DNA of 64,000 bases from Aliishimia sp039978895 (GTDB lineage: Bacteria; Pseudomonadota; Alphaproteobacteria; Rhodobacterales; Rhodobacteraceae). Under the pieces are notes generated by a model. That model was not told where the DNA came from. It saw only the letters and a program-made list of their open reading frames with translations, and ran no database searches. Position 1 is the stretch's first letter. Every line of letters begins with the position of its first letter. This document shows, one piece after another, positions 17,895-25,881 of the stretch. The position numbers and the translations under genes are program-made. The stretch spans positions 62,001 through 126,000 of the forward strand of contig JBDWAL010000059.1 in assembly GCA_039978895.1 (NCBI GenBank). The letters run 5' to 3'.

Positions 17895-18602
17895 CTACTT
17901 TTTCTCTTCGAACATGGCGTTGCCTTGGGTGGTTTTGGCAGTTGGGTCTTTGCGCAGATCAGCGTGCAACGCACGCCCCGCTTGCACCCCTGGACGTGCC
18001 TCAACAGTGCTGAGCCAACGTGTGAGATTCGGTTTGTCGTCCAATGTCTGTTGCTGACCCTCCCACAAGGAGGCCCACGGCCAGATCGCGATATCCGCAA
18101 TCGTGAAATTGTCACCCGCAACAAATTCCGTTTCCGCGAGTTTACGGTCTAGAACGCCATATAATCTTGCAACTTCATTGCGATAACGGTCTTTTGGATA
18201 AGGCAGGTCTTGTGGCGGATCCATAAGTGGCGCGTATTTTAGGAAGTGGTGCGCTTGTCCGGCCATAGGTCCGACGCCGCCCATTTGCCACATAAGCCAT
18301 TCGGTGACAGCGATCTTTTCACGGGCAGACTCCCCGCCAAATTTGTTGGTCTTGTCGGCCAAATATTGCAAGATTGCGCCGCTTTCAAAAATAGAGATCG
18401 GTGCGCCATCCGGGCCGTTTGGGTCAACGATTGCGGGCATACGATTGTTCGGAGCAATTTTAAGGAAATCAGGAGCGAACTGATCTCCTTTGCCGATATT
18501 GATCAGGTGCGTGGTATAGGGCAAACCCATTTCTTCCAACGCAATTGAGGTCTTCCAACCATTCGGGGTGGGCCAATAATAGAGGTCAATTGGGTCTTGC
18601 AT
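17895..18602 (-). CDS. Glutathione S-transferase, YfcG/YghU (nu-class)-like
   Basis: The 235-residue protein has an N-terminal thioredoxin-like domain (IDLYYWPTPNGWKTSIALEEMG) and a helical C-terminal domain with the N-capping motif region FTIADIAIWPW. The TPNGWK start and the NRMPAIVDPNG and IFESGAILQYLADK segments are typical of YfcG/YghU proteins, which act as disulfide-bond reductases with two glutathiones. An AAAGGACG site precedes the ATG. It lies at the edge of the catabolic region and may handle quinone or epoxide by-products, but could equally be a general stress enzyme. Confidence 0.85.
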   Translation of the reverse strand: MQDPIDLYYWPTPNGWKTSIALEEMGLPYTTHLINIGKGDQFAPDFLKIAPNNRMPAIVDPNGPDGAPISIFESGAILQYLADKTNKFGGESAREKIAVTEWLMWQMGGVGPMAGQAHHFLKYAPLMDPPQDLPYPKDRYRNEVARLYGVLDRKLAETEFVAGDNFTIADIAIWPWASLWEGQQQTLDDKPNLTRWLSTVEARPGVQAGRALHADLRKDPTAKTTQGNAMFEEKK

Positions 18603-18733
18603 GCGGGTCGTCCTTTTTGCGGCGTCGTCATTTGGGCGTCATGGTGCGGCGAAAATAATCCTTGTGCAACCGGGGGACCTGCGGCGCGCCATTTTGAGCG
18701 GTTGACGTATTCGATCTGCGGGAGTAGTCCACA

Positions 18734-18790
18734 CGCCGTGGTGATTTGATACCGGATTGCGGGCCACGTTAAACAATTCGCTAAAAGGTC
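18734..18790 (+). promoter_or_regulatory. SAM-II riboswitch
   Basis: The leader of metZ has the SAM-II (SAM-alpha) signature in order: P1 strand CGTGG (18737-18741), GATTTG, CCGGATTGC, P1 partner CCACG (18764-18768), TTAAACA and GCTAAAAGG. The conserved 3' part forms a pseudoknot with the loop when S-adenosylmethionine binds. This class is known in alphaproteobacteria in front of methionine genes such as metA, metC and metZ. Here it is followed by a terminator hairpin, so SAM should reduce metZ expression. Confidence 0.85.
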
Positions 18791-18802
18791 ACCCGATTGG
18801 CA

Positions 18803-18840
18803 CCCCCATTCGCTTGACCGCGTTCGGGGGTTATTTTTTT
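18803..18840 (+). terminator. Terminator hairpin of the metZ riboswitch, enclosed by a 9-bp outer stem
   Basis: CCCCC (18803-18807) pairs with GGGGG (18826-18830), with an inner CGC/GCG pairing, followed by TTATTTTTTT (18831-18840). In addition CCCGATTGG (18792-18800) is exactly complementary to CCAATCGGG (18843-18851), so a longer structure encloses the terminator and ends just before the AAGG site of metZ. It is probably the expression platform of the SAM-II riboswitch. Confidence 0.75.
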
Positions 18841-18867
18841 GCCCAATCGGGGCTGGAAGGAAAGACA

Positions 18868-20052
18868 ATGGATAATAATTGGAAAAAACGCACTACTGCA
18901 GTGCATGGCGGAACCCGTCGGAGCCAATACGGTGAGGTCAGTGAAGCAATCTTCCTGACCCAAGGATTCGTTTACGATACTGCCGAGGCCGCAGAGGCTC
19001 GGTTTATCGAATCCGGACCAGATGAATTCATCTACGCACGTTACGGAAATCCAACTGTCGCAATGTTTGAGGACCGCATCGCCGCTCTTGAGGGGGCCGA
19101 GGATGGGTTCGCCACAGCGTCCGGTATGGCGGCTGTGTCCGGTGCTTTGATGTCGCTCCTCAAGGCGGGCGATCATGTGGTGTCCTCCAAAGCCCTATTC
19201 GGATCGTGTCTTTATGTGCTCGAAGAAATCCTAACACGCTACGGTGTCGAGGTGACGTTCGTAGACGGCGCTGACTTGGATCAATGGGCGGATGCGATCC
19301 GTTCAGATACCAAGGCTGTGTTCTTTGAGTCGATTTCAAATCCAACGCTTGAAGTTGTCGACATCCAAGCGGTCTCTGCTTTGGCGCATAAGGTCGGGGC
19401 GACGGTGTTGGTCGACAACGTGTTCGCCACGCCCGTCTATTCAAACGCCATCGCCCAAGGCGTTGATGTTGTGATCTATTCTGCGACCAAACATATCGAC
19501 GGGCAGGGGCGTGCTCTTGGCGGGGTGATCCTTGGCACAAAGGAGTTTATTCGCAAGACTGTAGAACCCTACATGAAGCATACGGGCGGGTCGATGTCGC
19601 CGTTTACGGCTTGGGTAATGCTTAAAGGTCTTGAAACGATGGATTTGCGGGTGCGCGCGCAAACATCTTCAGCGCATGTGATTGCGCAAACCTTGCAAGG
19701 TCATGAGAAGCTGGCAAAGGTAATCTACCCCGGCCTAGAGGATCATGCGCAGAACGATCTGATCCAACGCCAAATGGGCGGTAAAGGTGGCACAGTGATC
19801 GCCTTGGATGTCAGTGGTGGGAAGTCGGGGGCATTCCGGTTCTTGAATGCGGTTCAGATCGCGGTGATTTCCAACAATCTTGGCGATGCGAAATCGATCC
19901 TCACGCACCCAGCCACAACAACCCACCAGCGCCTTAGTGAAGAACAGCGTGCTGCGTTGGGTATCACACCCGGTTTGATCCGGTTCTCTGTTGGATTGGA
20001 AGACCCAGAAGACCTTGTGGCGGATGTTTTACAAGCATTAGACGCTGTTTGA
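18868..20052 (+). CDS. metZ: O-succinylhomoserine sulfhydrylase
   Basis: The 394-residue PLP enzyme makes homocysteine directly from O-succinylhomoserine and sulfide in methionine synthesis. It belongs to the Cys/Met metabolism family: the Schiff-base lysine is Lys208 in YSATKHIDGQGR, and FIYARYGNPTV and FATASGMAAVSGAL are typical of the family. ATG at 18868 follows GGAAGGAAAG; the longer in-frame start at 18757 would place the riboswitch and terminator inside the gene and is rejected. The SAM-II riboswitch upstream confirms a methionine role. Confidence 0.93.
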   Translation: MDNNWKKRTTAVHGGTRRSQYGEVSEAIFLTQGFVYDTAEAAEARFIESGPDEFIYARYGNPTVAMFEDRIAALEGAEDGFATASGMAAVSGALMSLLKAGDHVVSSKALFGSCLYVLEEILTRYGVEVTFVDGADLDQWADAIRSDTKAVFFESISNPTLEVVDIQAVSALAHKVGATVLVDNVFATPVYSNAIAQGVDVVIYSATKHIDGQGRALGGVILGTKEFIRKTVEPYMKHTGGSMSPFTAWVMLKGLETMDLRVRAQTSSAHVIAQTLQGHEKLAKVIYPGLEDHAQNDLIQRQMGGKGGTVIALDVSGGKSGAFRFLNAVQIAVISNNLGDAKSILTHPATTTHQRLSEEQRAALGITPGLIRFSVGLEDPEDLVADVLQALDAV

Positions 20053-20107
20053 GGACATATCATACCCCTTGCGTTTGGCCTGAAGGGGCCGAACGTTGCC
20101 GGGTTTG

Positions 20108-20137
20108 AGTGTTACACAATCCCCCTGTGAAACACTT
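20108..20137. repeat. Inverted repeat upstream of folE2
   Basis: AGTGTTACACA (20108-20118) is matched by TGTGAAACACT (20126-20136), a near-perfect inverted repeat with one mismatch and a 7-base spacer. It lies about 140 bases before the folE2 start and 56 bases after the metZ stop. It lacks a following T-run, so it is as likely to be an operator as a terminator. Confidence 0.4.
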
Positions 20138-20273
20138 CAAAAACGAAAATCTGAAAATTTTGTAAGACTTTTCGTGAACCAAAGCAGTTATTAACACGTA
20201 TCTGTGATATGAATGGCAACTGTCCATTCCGAAAACTATGTTACACGGACAGAAAGAAAGGGGGGCCACTTCT

Positions 20274-21377
20274 ATGAATATTCATACGCCCGAACTCACG
20301 ACAATACCCGAACGCGACGAGGCGGAGGCAGCACTGGAGGTGCTGAAACGCTGGGCGTCGAGCGCATCAACATCAGATATCTTCGAATTGGATCCGTCGG
20401 TGGCGGGATTGGTGCCGAACGCTGAAGGCGTCGACTATCCCTCATTTTCGCGTGAATACCCGGATGGGTTTGCGATCGATGCGGATTACAAAGCCACTTT
20501 GCCTGACCTGCAAAATGGGCCATCCAGTCTGATCCGGGGCGCGCACCAAAGCATCCAGCATGTTGGCATTTCGAATTTCCGCTTACCGATTACCTACAAG
20601 TCGCGCGACAATTCCAATTTGACGCTAGAGACGTCCGTGACCGGAACGGTGAGCTTGGAGGCTGATAAAAAGGGCATCAACATGTCCCGGATTATGCGTT
20701 CGTTTTACAAACACGCGGATCAAAACTTTAGTTTTGAAGTGATTGAAGCGGCGTTGGATGACTACAAAACTGATCTTGAGAGCTTTGACGCCCGGATCCA
20801 AATGCGCTTTTCCTTCCCGATGAAGGTCGAGTCTTTGCGCTCTGGACTTTCTGGTTACCAATATTATGACATCGCGCTGGAGCTTTTCGAGCAAAACGGT
20901 GTGCGCAAAAAGATCGTACATTTGGATTACGTATATTCGTCGACGTGCCCATGTTCTTTGGAATTGTCGGAACACGCACGTGCCACGCGCGGGCAACTTG
21001 CCACGCCGCATTCGCAACGATCAGTTGCGCGGGTGTCTGTGGTTCTGGACGATGACGCGGGGTGTTTGTGGTTTGAGGATCTAATCGATTCTTGTCGCCG
21101 CGCTGTCCCGACTGAGACTCAAGTCATGGTCAAACGTGAAGACGAGCAGGCGTTTGCCGAACTCAATGCGGCCAATCCGATCTTTGTCGAAGATGCCGTA
21201 CGGCTGTTTTGCGAGCAATTGCTTGCAGATGTTCGGGTTGGAGATTTTCGCGTCGTGGCCAGTCACCAAGAAAGCCTGCACAGCCATGATGCTGTCTCTG
21301 TATTGACGCAAGGCGACACGTTTGCGCATGACAGCATCGATCCGCGTATGTTTCAGACGTTGTTTCACGTCGGTTAA
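20274..21377 (+). CDS. folE2: GTP cyclohydrolase IB
   Basis: The 367-residue protein is of the FolE2 (COG1469) type, which converts GTP to 7,8-dihydroneopterin triphosphate, the first step of folate synthesis. Family hallmarks are the catalytic-region cysteines in SSTCPCSLELSEHARA, the GVSNF-like stretch HVGISNFRLPI, RGAHQSIQH near residue 90 and the C-terminal VASHQESLHSHDA. ATG at 20274 has AAGGGGGG upstream; the in-frame ATG at 20238 lacks a site. Later folate genes folB and folP are at 35616-37542. A terminator follows. Confidence 0.92.
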   Translation: MNIHTPELTTIPERDEAEAALEVLKRWASSASTSDIFELDPSVAGLVPNAEGVDYPSFSREYPDGFAIDADYKATLPDLQNGPSSLIRGAHQSIQHVGISNFRLPITYKSRDNSNLTLETSVTGTVSLEADKKGINMSRIMRSFYKHADQNFSFEVIEAALDDYKTDLESFDARIQMRFSFPMKVESLRSGLSGYQYYDIALELFEQNGVRKKIVHLDYVYSSTCPCSLELSEHARATRGQLATPHSQRSVARVSVVLDDDAGCLWFEDLIDSCRRAVPTETQVMVKREDEQAFAELNAANPIFVEDAVRLFCEQLLADVRVGDFRVVASHQESLHSHDAVSVLTQGDTFAHDSIDPRMFQTLFHVG

Positions 21378-21402
21378 AGCAAATGCAGTTATTTAGGAAT
21401 GA

Positions 21403-21427
21403 GGGGCGCTCAATGCGCCCCTTTTTT
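21403..21427 (+). terminator. Intrinsic terminator after folE2
   Basis: GGGGCGC (21403-21409) and GCGCCCC (21415-21421) form a perfect 7-bp stem with a 5-base loop, followed by six T. It lies 26 bases after the folE2 stop codon. Confidence 0.9.
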
Positions 21428-21536
21428 GTCGGGAAACGCGTCGTACCACCCCTGATGCTGCGATGCGGCATAAGGTCTCTTCTGCATTGCAGCATTTCCT
21501 GTTATGCCATCTCAAGCACAAAAGGAATCCGAGTCG

Positions 21537-22337
21537 ATGTCTAACCTTACGGAAATTATGTTCGCCCCGCTGACCTCAAGCGTTGCGATGAGCACCATGG
21601 CGGCAAAAGCGTTTGAACAGACGCTAAACCAGCAGCAAGCCATGACAAATATGATGATGACCGCGTTCGAAGGTCAAATGCGTTTGACCAAAGCGATGAT
21701 GAAGACGGCGGTTGAAGCCAAGCCGACATTGGCATCAAGCTCTGCTGCGCCAAGCACCGCAACTCCTCCGGCCGCGCGCAAAACCACAACACCGGCGAAA
21801 CCAACTGTGAAGGCGAAAGCCAAACCAGCGAAAGCAACTCCGAAGGCGGCAGCAACAGCGACGCCGAAACCAGCTGCAAAAGCAAAGCCCGCTGCAAAAA
21901 CTAAGCCTGTTGTGAAAGCAAAGCCTGAATCAAAGCCAGTCGTTAAAGCGACGCCCAAAACAACCGCAGCTCCAAAAATAGCGCCTAAGAAAGATGCACC
22001 GGTTAAAGCGGTTGCAACCAAGCCAGCGCCAGTAAAAACTGAGGCGGCAAAACAAGCCGCTGCTGTAAAAGTAGCACCCAAAACGGCCCCGAAAGCGGTT
22101 GCTAAGCCCGCAGCAGCTTCCGTTTCCAAACCAGCACCAGTTGTGGCAAAAAAGGCAGAAACAGCAGCTCCAAAGCCAGTGGCAACGCCGGCACCGAAGG
22201 CTGAGGTGCTCAAAGCGACGCCTGCGCCAACTGCAAAAGCGGCGGCTCCTAAAGCTGTTGTAAACGCTGCTGCAGCAACGTCTGCAAAGAAACCGGGAAA
22301 ACCGACGCAACCCGTGCAGAAAAAAGCGCAATCCTAA
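21537..22337 (+). CDS. Lys/Ala/Pro-rich histone H1-like protein with a phasin-like N-terminus
   Basis: The 266-residue product has a Met/Gln-rich helical N-terminus (about residues 1-60, with EQTLNQQQAMTNMMMTAFEG) that resembles short phasin-type helices. It is followed by about 200 residues of degenerate Lys-Pro-Ala repeats (AKPAAKTKPVVKAKPE and similar), like the C-terminal tail of histone H1 and bacterial AlgP/HctB-type proteins. The tail is highly basic and disordered, so nucleic-acid or polyanion binding is likely. ATG at 21537 is preceded by AAAGGA. A PHA-granule-to-DNA linker is one possible role; no PHA genes are nearby. Confidence 0.6.
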   Translation: MSNLTEIMFAPLTSSVAMSTMAAKAFEQTLNQQQAMTNMMMTAFEGQMRLTKAMMKTAVEAKPTLASSSAAPSTATPPAARKTTTPAKPTVKAKAKPAKATPKAAATATPKPAAKAKPAAKTKPVVKAKPESKPVVKATPKTTAAPKIAPKKDAPVKAVATKPAPVKTEAAKQAAAVKVAPKTAPKAVAKPAAASVSKPAPVVAKKAETAAPKPVATPAPKAEVLKATPAPTAKAAAPKAVVNAAAATSAKKPGKPTQPVQKKAQS

Positions 22338-22394
22338 GCGATCTTGCTGGTTGCGCGACTTGACAGTTCCATGCGCGCACGCCAACGCTGACTT

Positions 22395-23843
22395 ATGCTG
22401 GATTTGCGCCCGGTCGGATATGTAATCGGTCTTTTAGTGACTGTGTTGGGAGCGGCGATGCTGCTCCCTTTGCTCGTTGATTTGGCCGAAGGTCGCGGTC
22501 ATTGGCCAGTCTTTTTGCAAAGTTCCTTGCTCACTATGCTAACTGGCGCATCTATGGCGTTGGCTTGCGCCAATGGGGTGCGCGCAGGCTTAAGCTTGCA
22601 GCAAACCTTTCTTTTGACCACCGGTGTTTGGGTCGCGTTGCCGATTTTTGGCGCGTTGCCGTTTTTATTGGGTGAGACGGATTCACGAACTGTAGACGCG
22701 TTTTTTGAGGCGATGTCGGCCCTGACCACAACTGGCGCCACAGCCTTGCAGGGCTTGGAAAACTTGCCAAAAGGCCTTTTGCTTTGGCGCGGCATCATGC
22801 AATGGCTCGGCGGCATTGGTATCATTGTTGTCGCGATGGTTTTCTTGCCGGAGTTGCGGGTTGGCGGAATGCAAATCTTCCGCTCGGAAGGCTTTGACAC
22901 AATGGGAAAAATCCTACCACGCGCCACAGAAATCGCGACCCGCATTTCAGTTGTCTATGTTGGGCTGACGATGCTGTGCGCCTTTGCCTATATCACCACA
23001 GGTCTCGACACATTTGATGCAACTGTGCACGCCATGACAACAGTGGCAACTGGGGGCATGGCCAATTACGACACCTCCTTTGGGGCATTCGGCGCGGGCA
23101 CGCATTATGTTGCCTGCGTGTTCATGATCCTCGCCGCTTTGCCCTTTGTACGATACGTGCAGTTGCTCGCGGGCACGGCTGTCCCCTTGTGGCGCGATAG
23201 CCAAATCCGTGTCTTTCTAACGATTATCGTGATTGTTACGCTTTTGATAACTTGGGCTGTTTGGACCACGCAAACGGTGTCCAACGAAGTCGGGTTTCGC
23301 CAAGCTTTGTTCAATGTGATATCGATTACGACCGGCACGGGGTATGCCAACGCGGATTACATGCTGTGGGGGGCGTTCCCGGTCATGGTGTTCTTCTTTG
23401 TGGGCCTCATCGGGGGCTGCGCGGGCTCGACAGCGTGTTCTATCAAGGTGTTCCGTTACCAATTGTTGTTTGCGTCGATCCGGGCGCAACTGCAAAAAAT
23501 CCGCTCTCCACATGGAGTTTTTATTCCGCGCTTTGAAGGGCGTCGGGTGGGTGAGGACGTGCTGAGTTCCGTGATGTCTTTCTTTATGTTCTTTGTGCTC
23601 ACAATGGGTGGGCTTGCGGTGGCTTTGGGGTTGACCGGCTTGGATTTCATCACGGCTGTTTCAGGTGCCGCCACGGCTTTGGCCAATGTTGGACCGGGAC
23701 TTGGATCGGAAATTGGACCTGCTGGTAATTATGCAAACCTTAATGATACGGCTAAGTGGCTGCTTGCAATCGGCATGCTGATCGGGCGACTGGAATTGCT
23801 GGCCGTCTATGCAATCTTTACCATCCAATTCTGGAGAGCTTAA
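22395..23843 (+). CDS. trkH: Potassium uptake protein TrkH
   Basis: The 482-residue polytopic membrane protein is a Trk/Ktr-type potassium translocating subunit. Four selectivity-filter-like loops are recognisable, including ALTTTGATAL, TTVATGGMANYD, ITTGTGYANADY and GAATALANVGPGLG, together with the LLWRGIMQWLGGIGIIV segment. It imports K+ with the cytoplasmic gating protein TrkA, which is not encoded in the window. The next gene starts at the base after its stop codon, an unusual pairing with a ThDP enzyme. Confidence 0.95.
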   Translation: MLDLRPVGYVIGLLVTVLGAAMLLPLLVDLAEGRGHWPVFLQSSLLTMLTGASMALACANGVRAGLSLQQTFLLTTGVWVALPIFGALPFLLGETDSRTVDAFFEAMSALTTTGATALQGLENLPKGLLLWRGIMQWLGGIGIIVVAMVFLPELRVGGMQIFRSEGFDTMGKILPRATEIATRISVVYVGLTMLCAFAYITTGLDTFDATVHAMTTVATGGMANYDTSFGAFGAGTHYVACVFMILAALPFVRYVQLLAGTAVPLWRDSQIRVFLTIIVIVTLLITWAVWTTQTVSNEVGFRQALFNVISITTGTGYANADYMLWGAFPVMVFFFVGLIGGCAGSTACSIKVFRYQLLFASIRAQLQKIRSPHGVFIPRFEGRRVGEDVLSSVMSFFMFFVLTMGGLAVALGLTGLDFITAVSGAATALANVGPGLGSEIGPAGNYANLNDTAKWLLAIGMLIGRLELLAVYAIFTIQFWRA

Positions 23844-25439
23844 ATGACAACACGCCCGCTCGGTGCGCAAATTTCCCACATGCTCAAGGCGCGCGGGGTG
23901 ACCCATGTCTTTGGAATTCCTGGGGTTCACAACCAAGAAATGTATCGTGGCATCGAAGAGGCTGGATTGATTCATGTGCTCGCGCGTCACGAACAAGGTG
24001 CGGGGTTTATGGCGGATGGCTATGCGCGCGCCACGGGCAAACCGGGGGTTGCCTATGTGATCACGGGACCGGGCCTGTGCAATGTAATGACTCCGATGGG
24101 GCAGGCCTATTCTGATTCCGTACCAATGTTGGTCATCTCATCATGCCTTGACGAGATTGCAGCGACCAAAGGGCAATTGCATCAGATGAAGGATCAGCGG
24201 GCGGCGGCAGGCACTGTGAGCGACTGGTCAGAAGAGGCGCGAACTGCGCAGGCGGCCTATGCTTTGATTGATCGTGCTTTAAGTGAATTTGAAACTGCGC
24301 GCCCGCGGACCAAACACATTCAAGTGCCGATAGAACTGCTGCAAAACAACGCGGCTTCTGCGCCAACGCGTCAAGATAGTGTGTTCCTAGGGCGTGATGG
24401 GTGTGATGCGTTTGCGGTCCGCGAAGTCGCCCAAGCATTGAAAACTGCGCGACGTCCCGTGATGGTTTTTGGTGGCGGCGCGACCAAAGGGGCGGAGATT
24501 TATGGCAAGCTCGCAACACGAGCGGGCGCGGCTGTGTTCACAACATATGCCGGTCGTGGAAATGTGCCGTCAGACCATCCCTTGTCCTTTGGCGGCATGT
24601 TGGCGCGTCCTGATTCCGCGCGCGTTTTAGCCAAGGCTGACCTTGTGCTCGCAGTGGGAACCGAACTTGCGCCAGTGGATTTGTGGCGGGATGAATTGGG
24701 CCATTCGTGCCCGACGATCCGTGTGGATATTGATCCAACGATCATGACCGGGGAACGCCAAGAGGGCGATATGCAGATCGTCGCGCAAGCGTCTCCTTTG
24801 ATGGAAGCTGTGTATCTTGCCTTGGAAGGGCACACGCCGAATACCGACTGGAGCGCCGACGAAGTCGCGCAGACACGTACGCGCTGGCGGTCTGAGATCG
24901 ATGCAGAACGCCCCGGCATTTTACCCGTTGTGGACGCGTTGAAGGCCTGCCTGCCTGAAGGTACCATGATCTATTCCGATATGACCCAATTTGCCTATGC
25001 GGCCAAAGAGGTCTGGGAGATGGATCAACCCGCGCATTGGCATCACCCGACGGGATTTGGCACGCTTGGCTATGCAACCCCGGCGGCGATTGGCGGCGCA
25101 GTCGCACGCCCCGGTTTGCCGACTTTGGCCATCATCGGGGATTATGGATTCCAGTATACGGTTCAAGAACTTGCAACAGCTGTTGAGTTGAAATTACCGC
25201 TGCCGATCTTCCTGTGGGACAACGGAAAACTGGGTGAGATCGAAGACAGTATGGTGCGGGCGCAGATCGCGCCAAACGCGGTGATCCAGCAAAACCCGGA
25301 CTTCCTGAAACTTGCAGAGGCGTATGGCGCACACGCGGTTGGCCCGAAAACCTTGTCGGAGATGCAAGCGGCTGTGCAAGCCGCATTTAAAGCGGATCGA
25401 CCCACCGTGATCCGTGTGACGGCAGACATAACAGGGTAG
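23844..25439 (+). CDS. ThDP-dependent 2-oxo acid decarboxylase, AruI-like
   Basis: The 531-residue protein has the N-terminal ThDP domain with RHEQGAGFMADGYARATGKPG (activating Glu near residue 52), a central domain and a C-terminal cofactor domain starting GDYGFQYTVQELATAVELK and ending WDNGKLG. The Tyr in GDY instead of the usual GDG is also what I recall from AruI, the 5-guanidino-2-oxopentanoate decarboxylase of the arginine transaminase pathway. It directly follows trkH without spacing, so both are likely cotranscribed. The substrate is not proven; acetolactate synthase activity is less likely. Confidence 0.75.
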   Translation: MTTRPLGAQISHMLKARGVTHVFGIPGVHNQEMYRGIEEAGLIHVLARHEQGAGFMADGYARATGKPGVAYVITGPGLCNVMTPMGQAYSDSVPMLVISSCLDEIAATKGQLHQMKDQRAAAGTVSDWSEEARTAQAAYALIDRALSEFETARPRTKHIQVPIELLQNNAASAPTRQDSVFLGRDGCDAFAVREVAQALKTARRPVMVFGGGATKGAEIYGKLATRAGAAVFTTYAGRGNVPSDHPLSFGGMLARPDSARVLAKADLVLAVGTELAPVDLWRDELGHSCPTIRVDIDPTIMTGERQEGDMQIVAQASPLMEAVYLALEGHTPNTDWSADEVAQTRTRWRSEIDAERPGILPVVDALKACLPEGTMIYSDMTQFAYAAKEVWEMDQPAHWHHPTGFGTLGYATPAAIGGAVARPGLPTLAIIGDYGFQYTVQELATAVELKLPLPIFLWDNGKLGEIEDSMVRAQIAPNAVIQQNPDFLKLAEAYGAHAVGPKTLSEMQAAVQAAFKADRPTVIRVTADITG

Positions 25440-25881
25440 GACGCGTGTCACCCACCTTTGACAAGAAACAGGGTGGGGATGCGGTCTGGTTTATTGAAGC
25501 TTGGGCAGGCGCTTGGGGCCAGCATTCAACATCGCTGCGCCAAAACAAGACGCACTAGAATTAACCCCGGAATGCGTGCCGCAATGGGACGCAAGATCTA
25601 CCAAGATTAGCCAAAGCGTGTTTCCGCGCACGTTTTGGCGGGCATGGCGTTCTTGGGTCACTGATGTTTGAGCAAGTTCAACAACTTGATGCTTTGCAAA
25701 CGAGGGGGGTGCACTCACGATGAAGGTCCCGACGAACAGAAGTGATGCGATGTGGCGCGTAAAAATGAGCGAACTCCTGCTTGATCTGCGCCCCCGCGCA
25801 TGGCGGGACTATGGCGCAGTTAGTCAGGTCATGTGTTAACGCGCGCCATTTTAGTCGAAACAAGGTTAACGACGCGCTGTC
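25440..25881. other. Intergenic region between convergent genes
   Basis: This 442-base stretch lies between the ends of the AruI-like gene and the leftward pseudoprotease gene. CCCACC (25450-25455) can pair with GGTGGG (25472-25477) just after the AruI-like stop, a possible weak terminator. A 39-codon frame at 25720-25839 (+) begins MKVPTNRSDAMW, ends QVMC and has a strong GGGGGG site 10 bases before its ATG, but it matches no family I know. A 75-codon reverse frame at 25491-25718 has no good start. The region may hold decayed coding sequence. Confidence 0.35.

Noticed and set aside
18757..18867. Upstream in-frame extension of metZ
   Set aside because: The extension would cover the SAM-II riboswitch and its terminator; the internal ATG has a good ribosome binding site and the family-typical start.
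21674..22213. Reverse Ala/Gly/Phe-rich open frame of 179 codons
   Set aside because: It is the complement of the Lys/Ala/Pro repeats of the H1-like gene; no ribosome binding site or independent signal.
25491..25718. Reverse 75-codon open frame in the 25440-25881 gap
   Set aside because: No convincing start or ribosome binding site and no recognisable sequence pattern.
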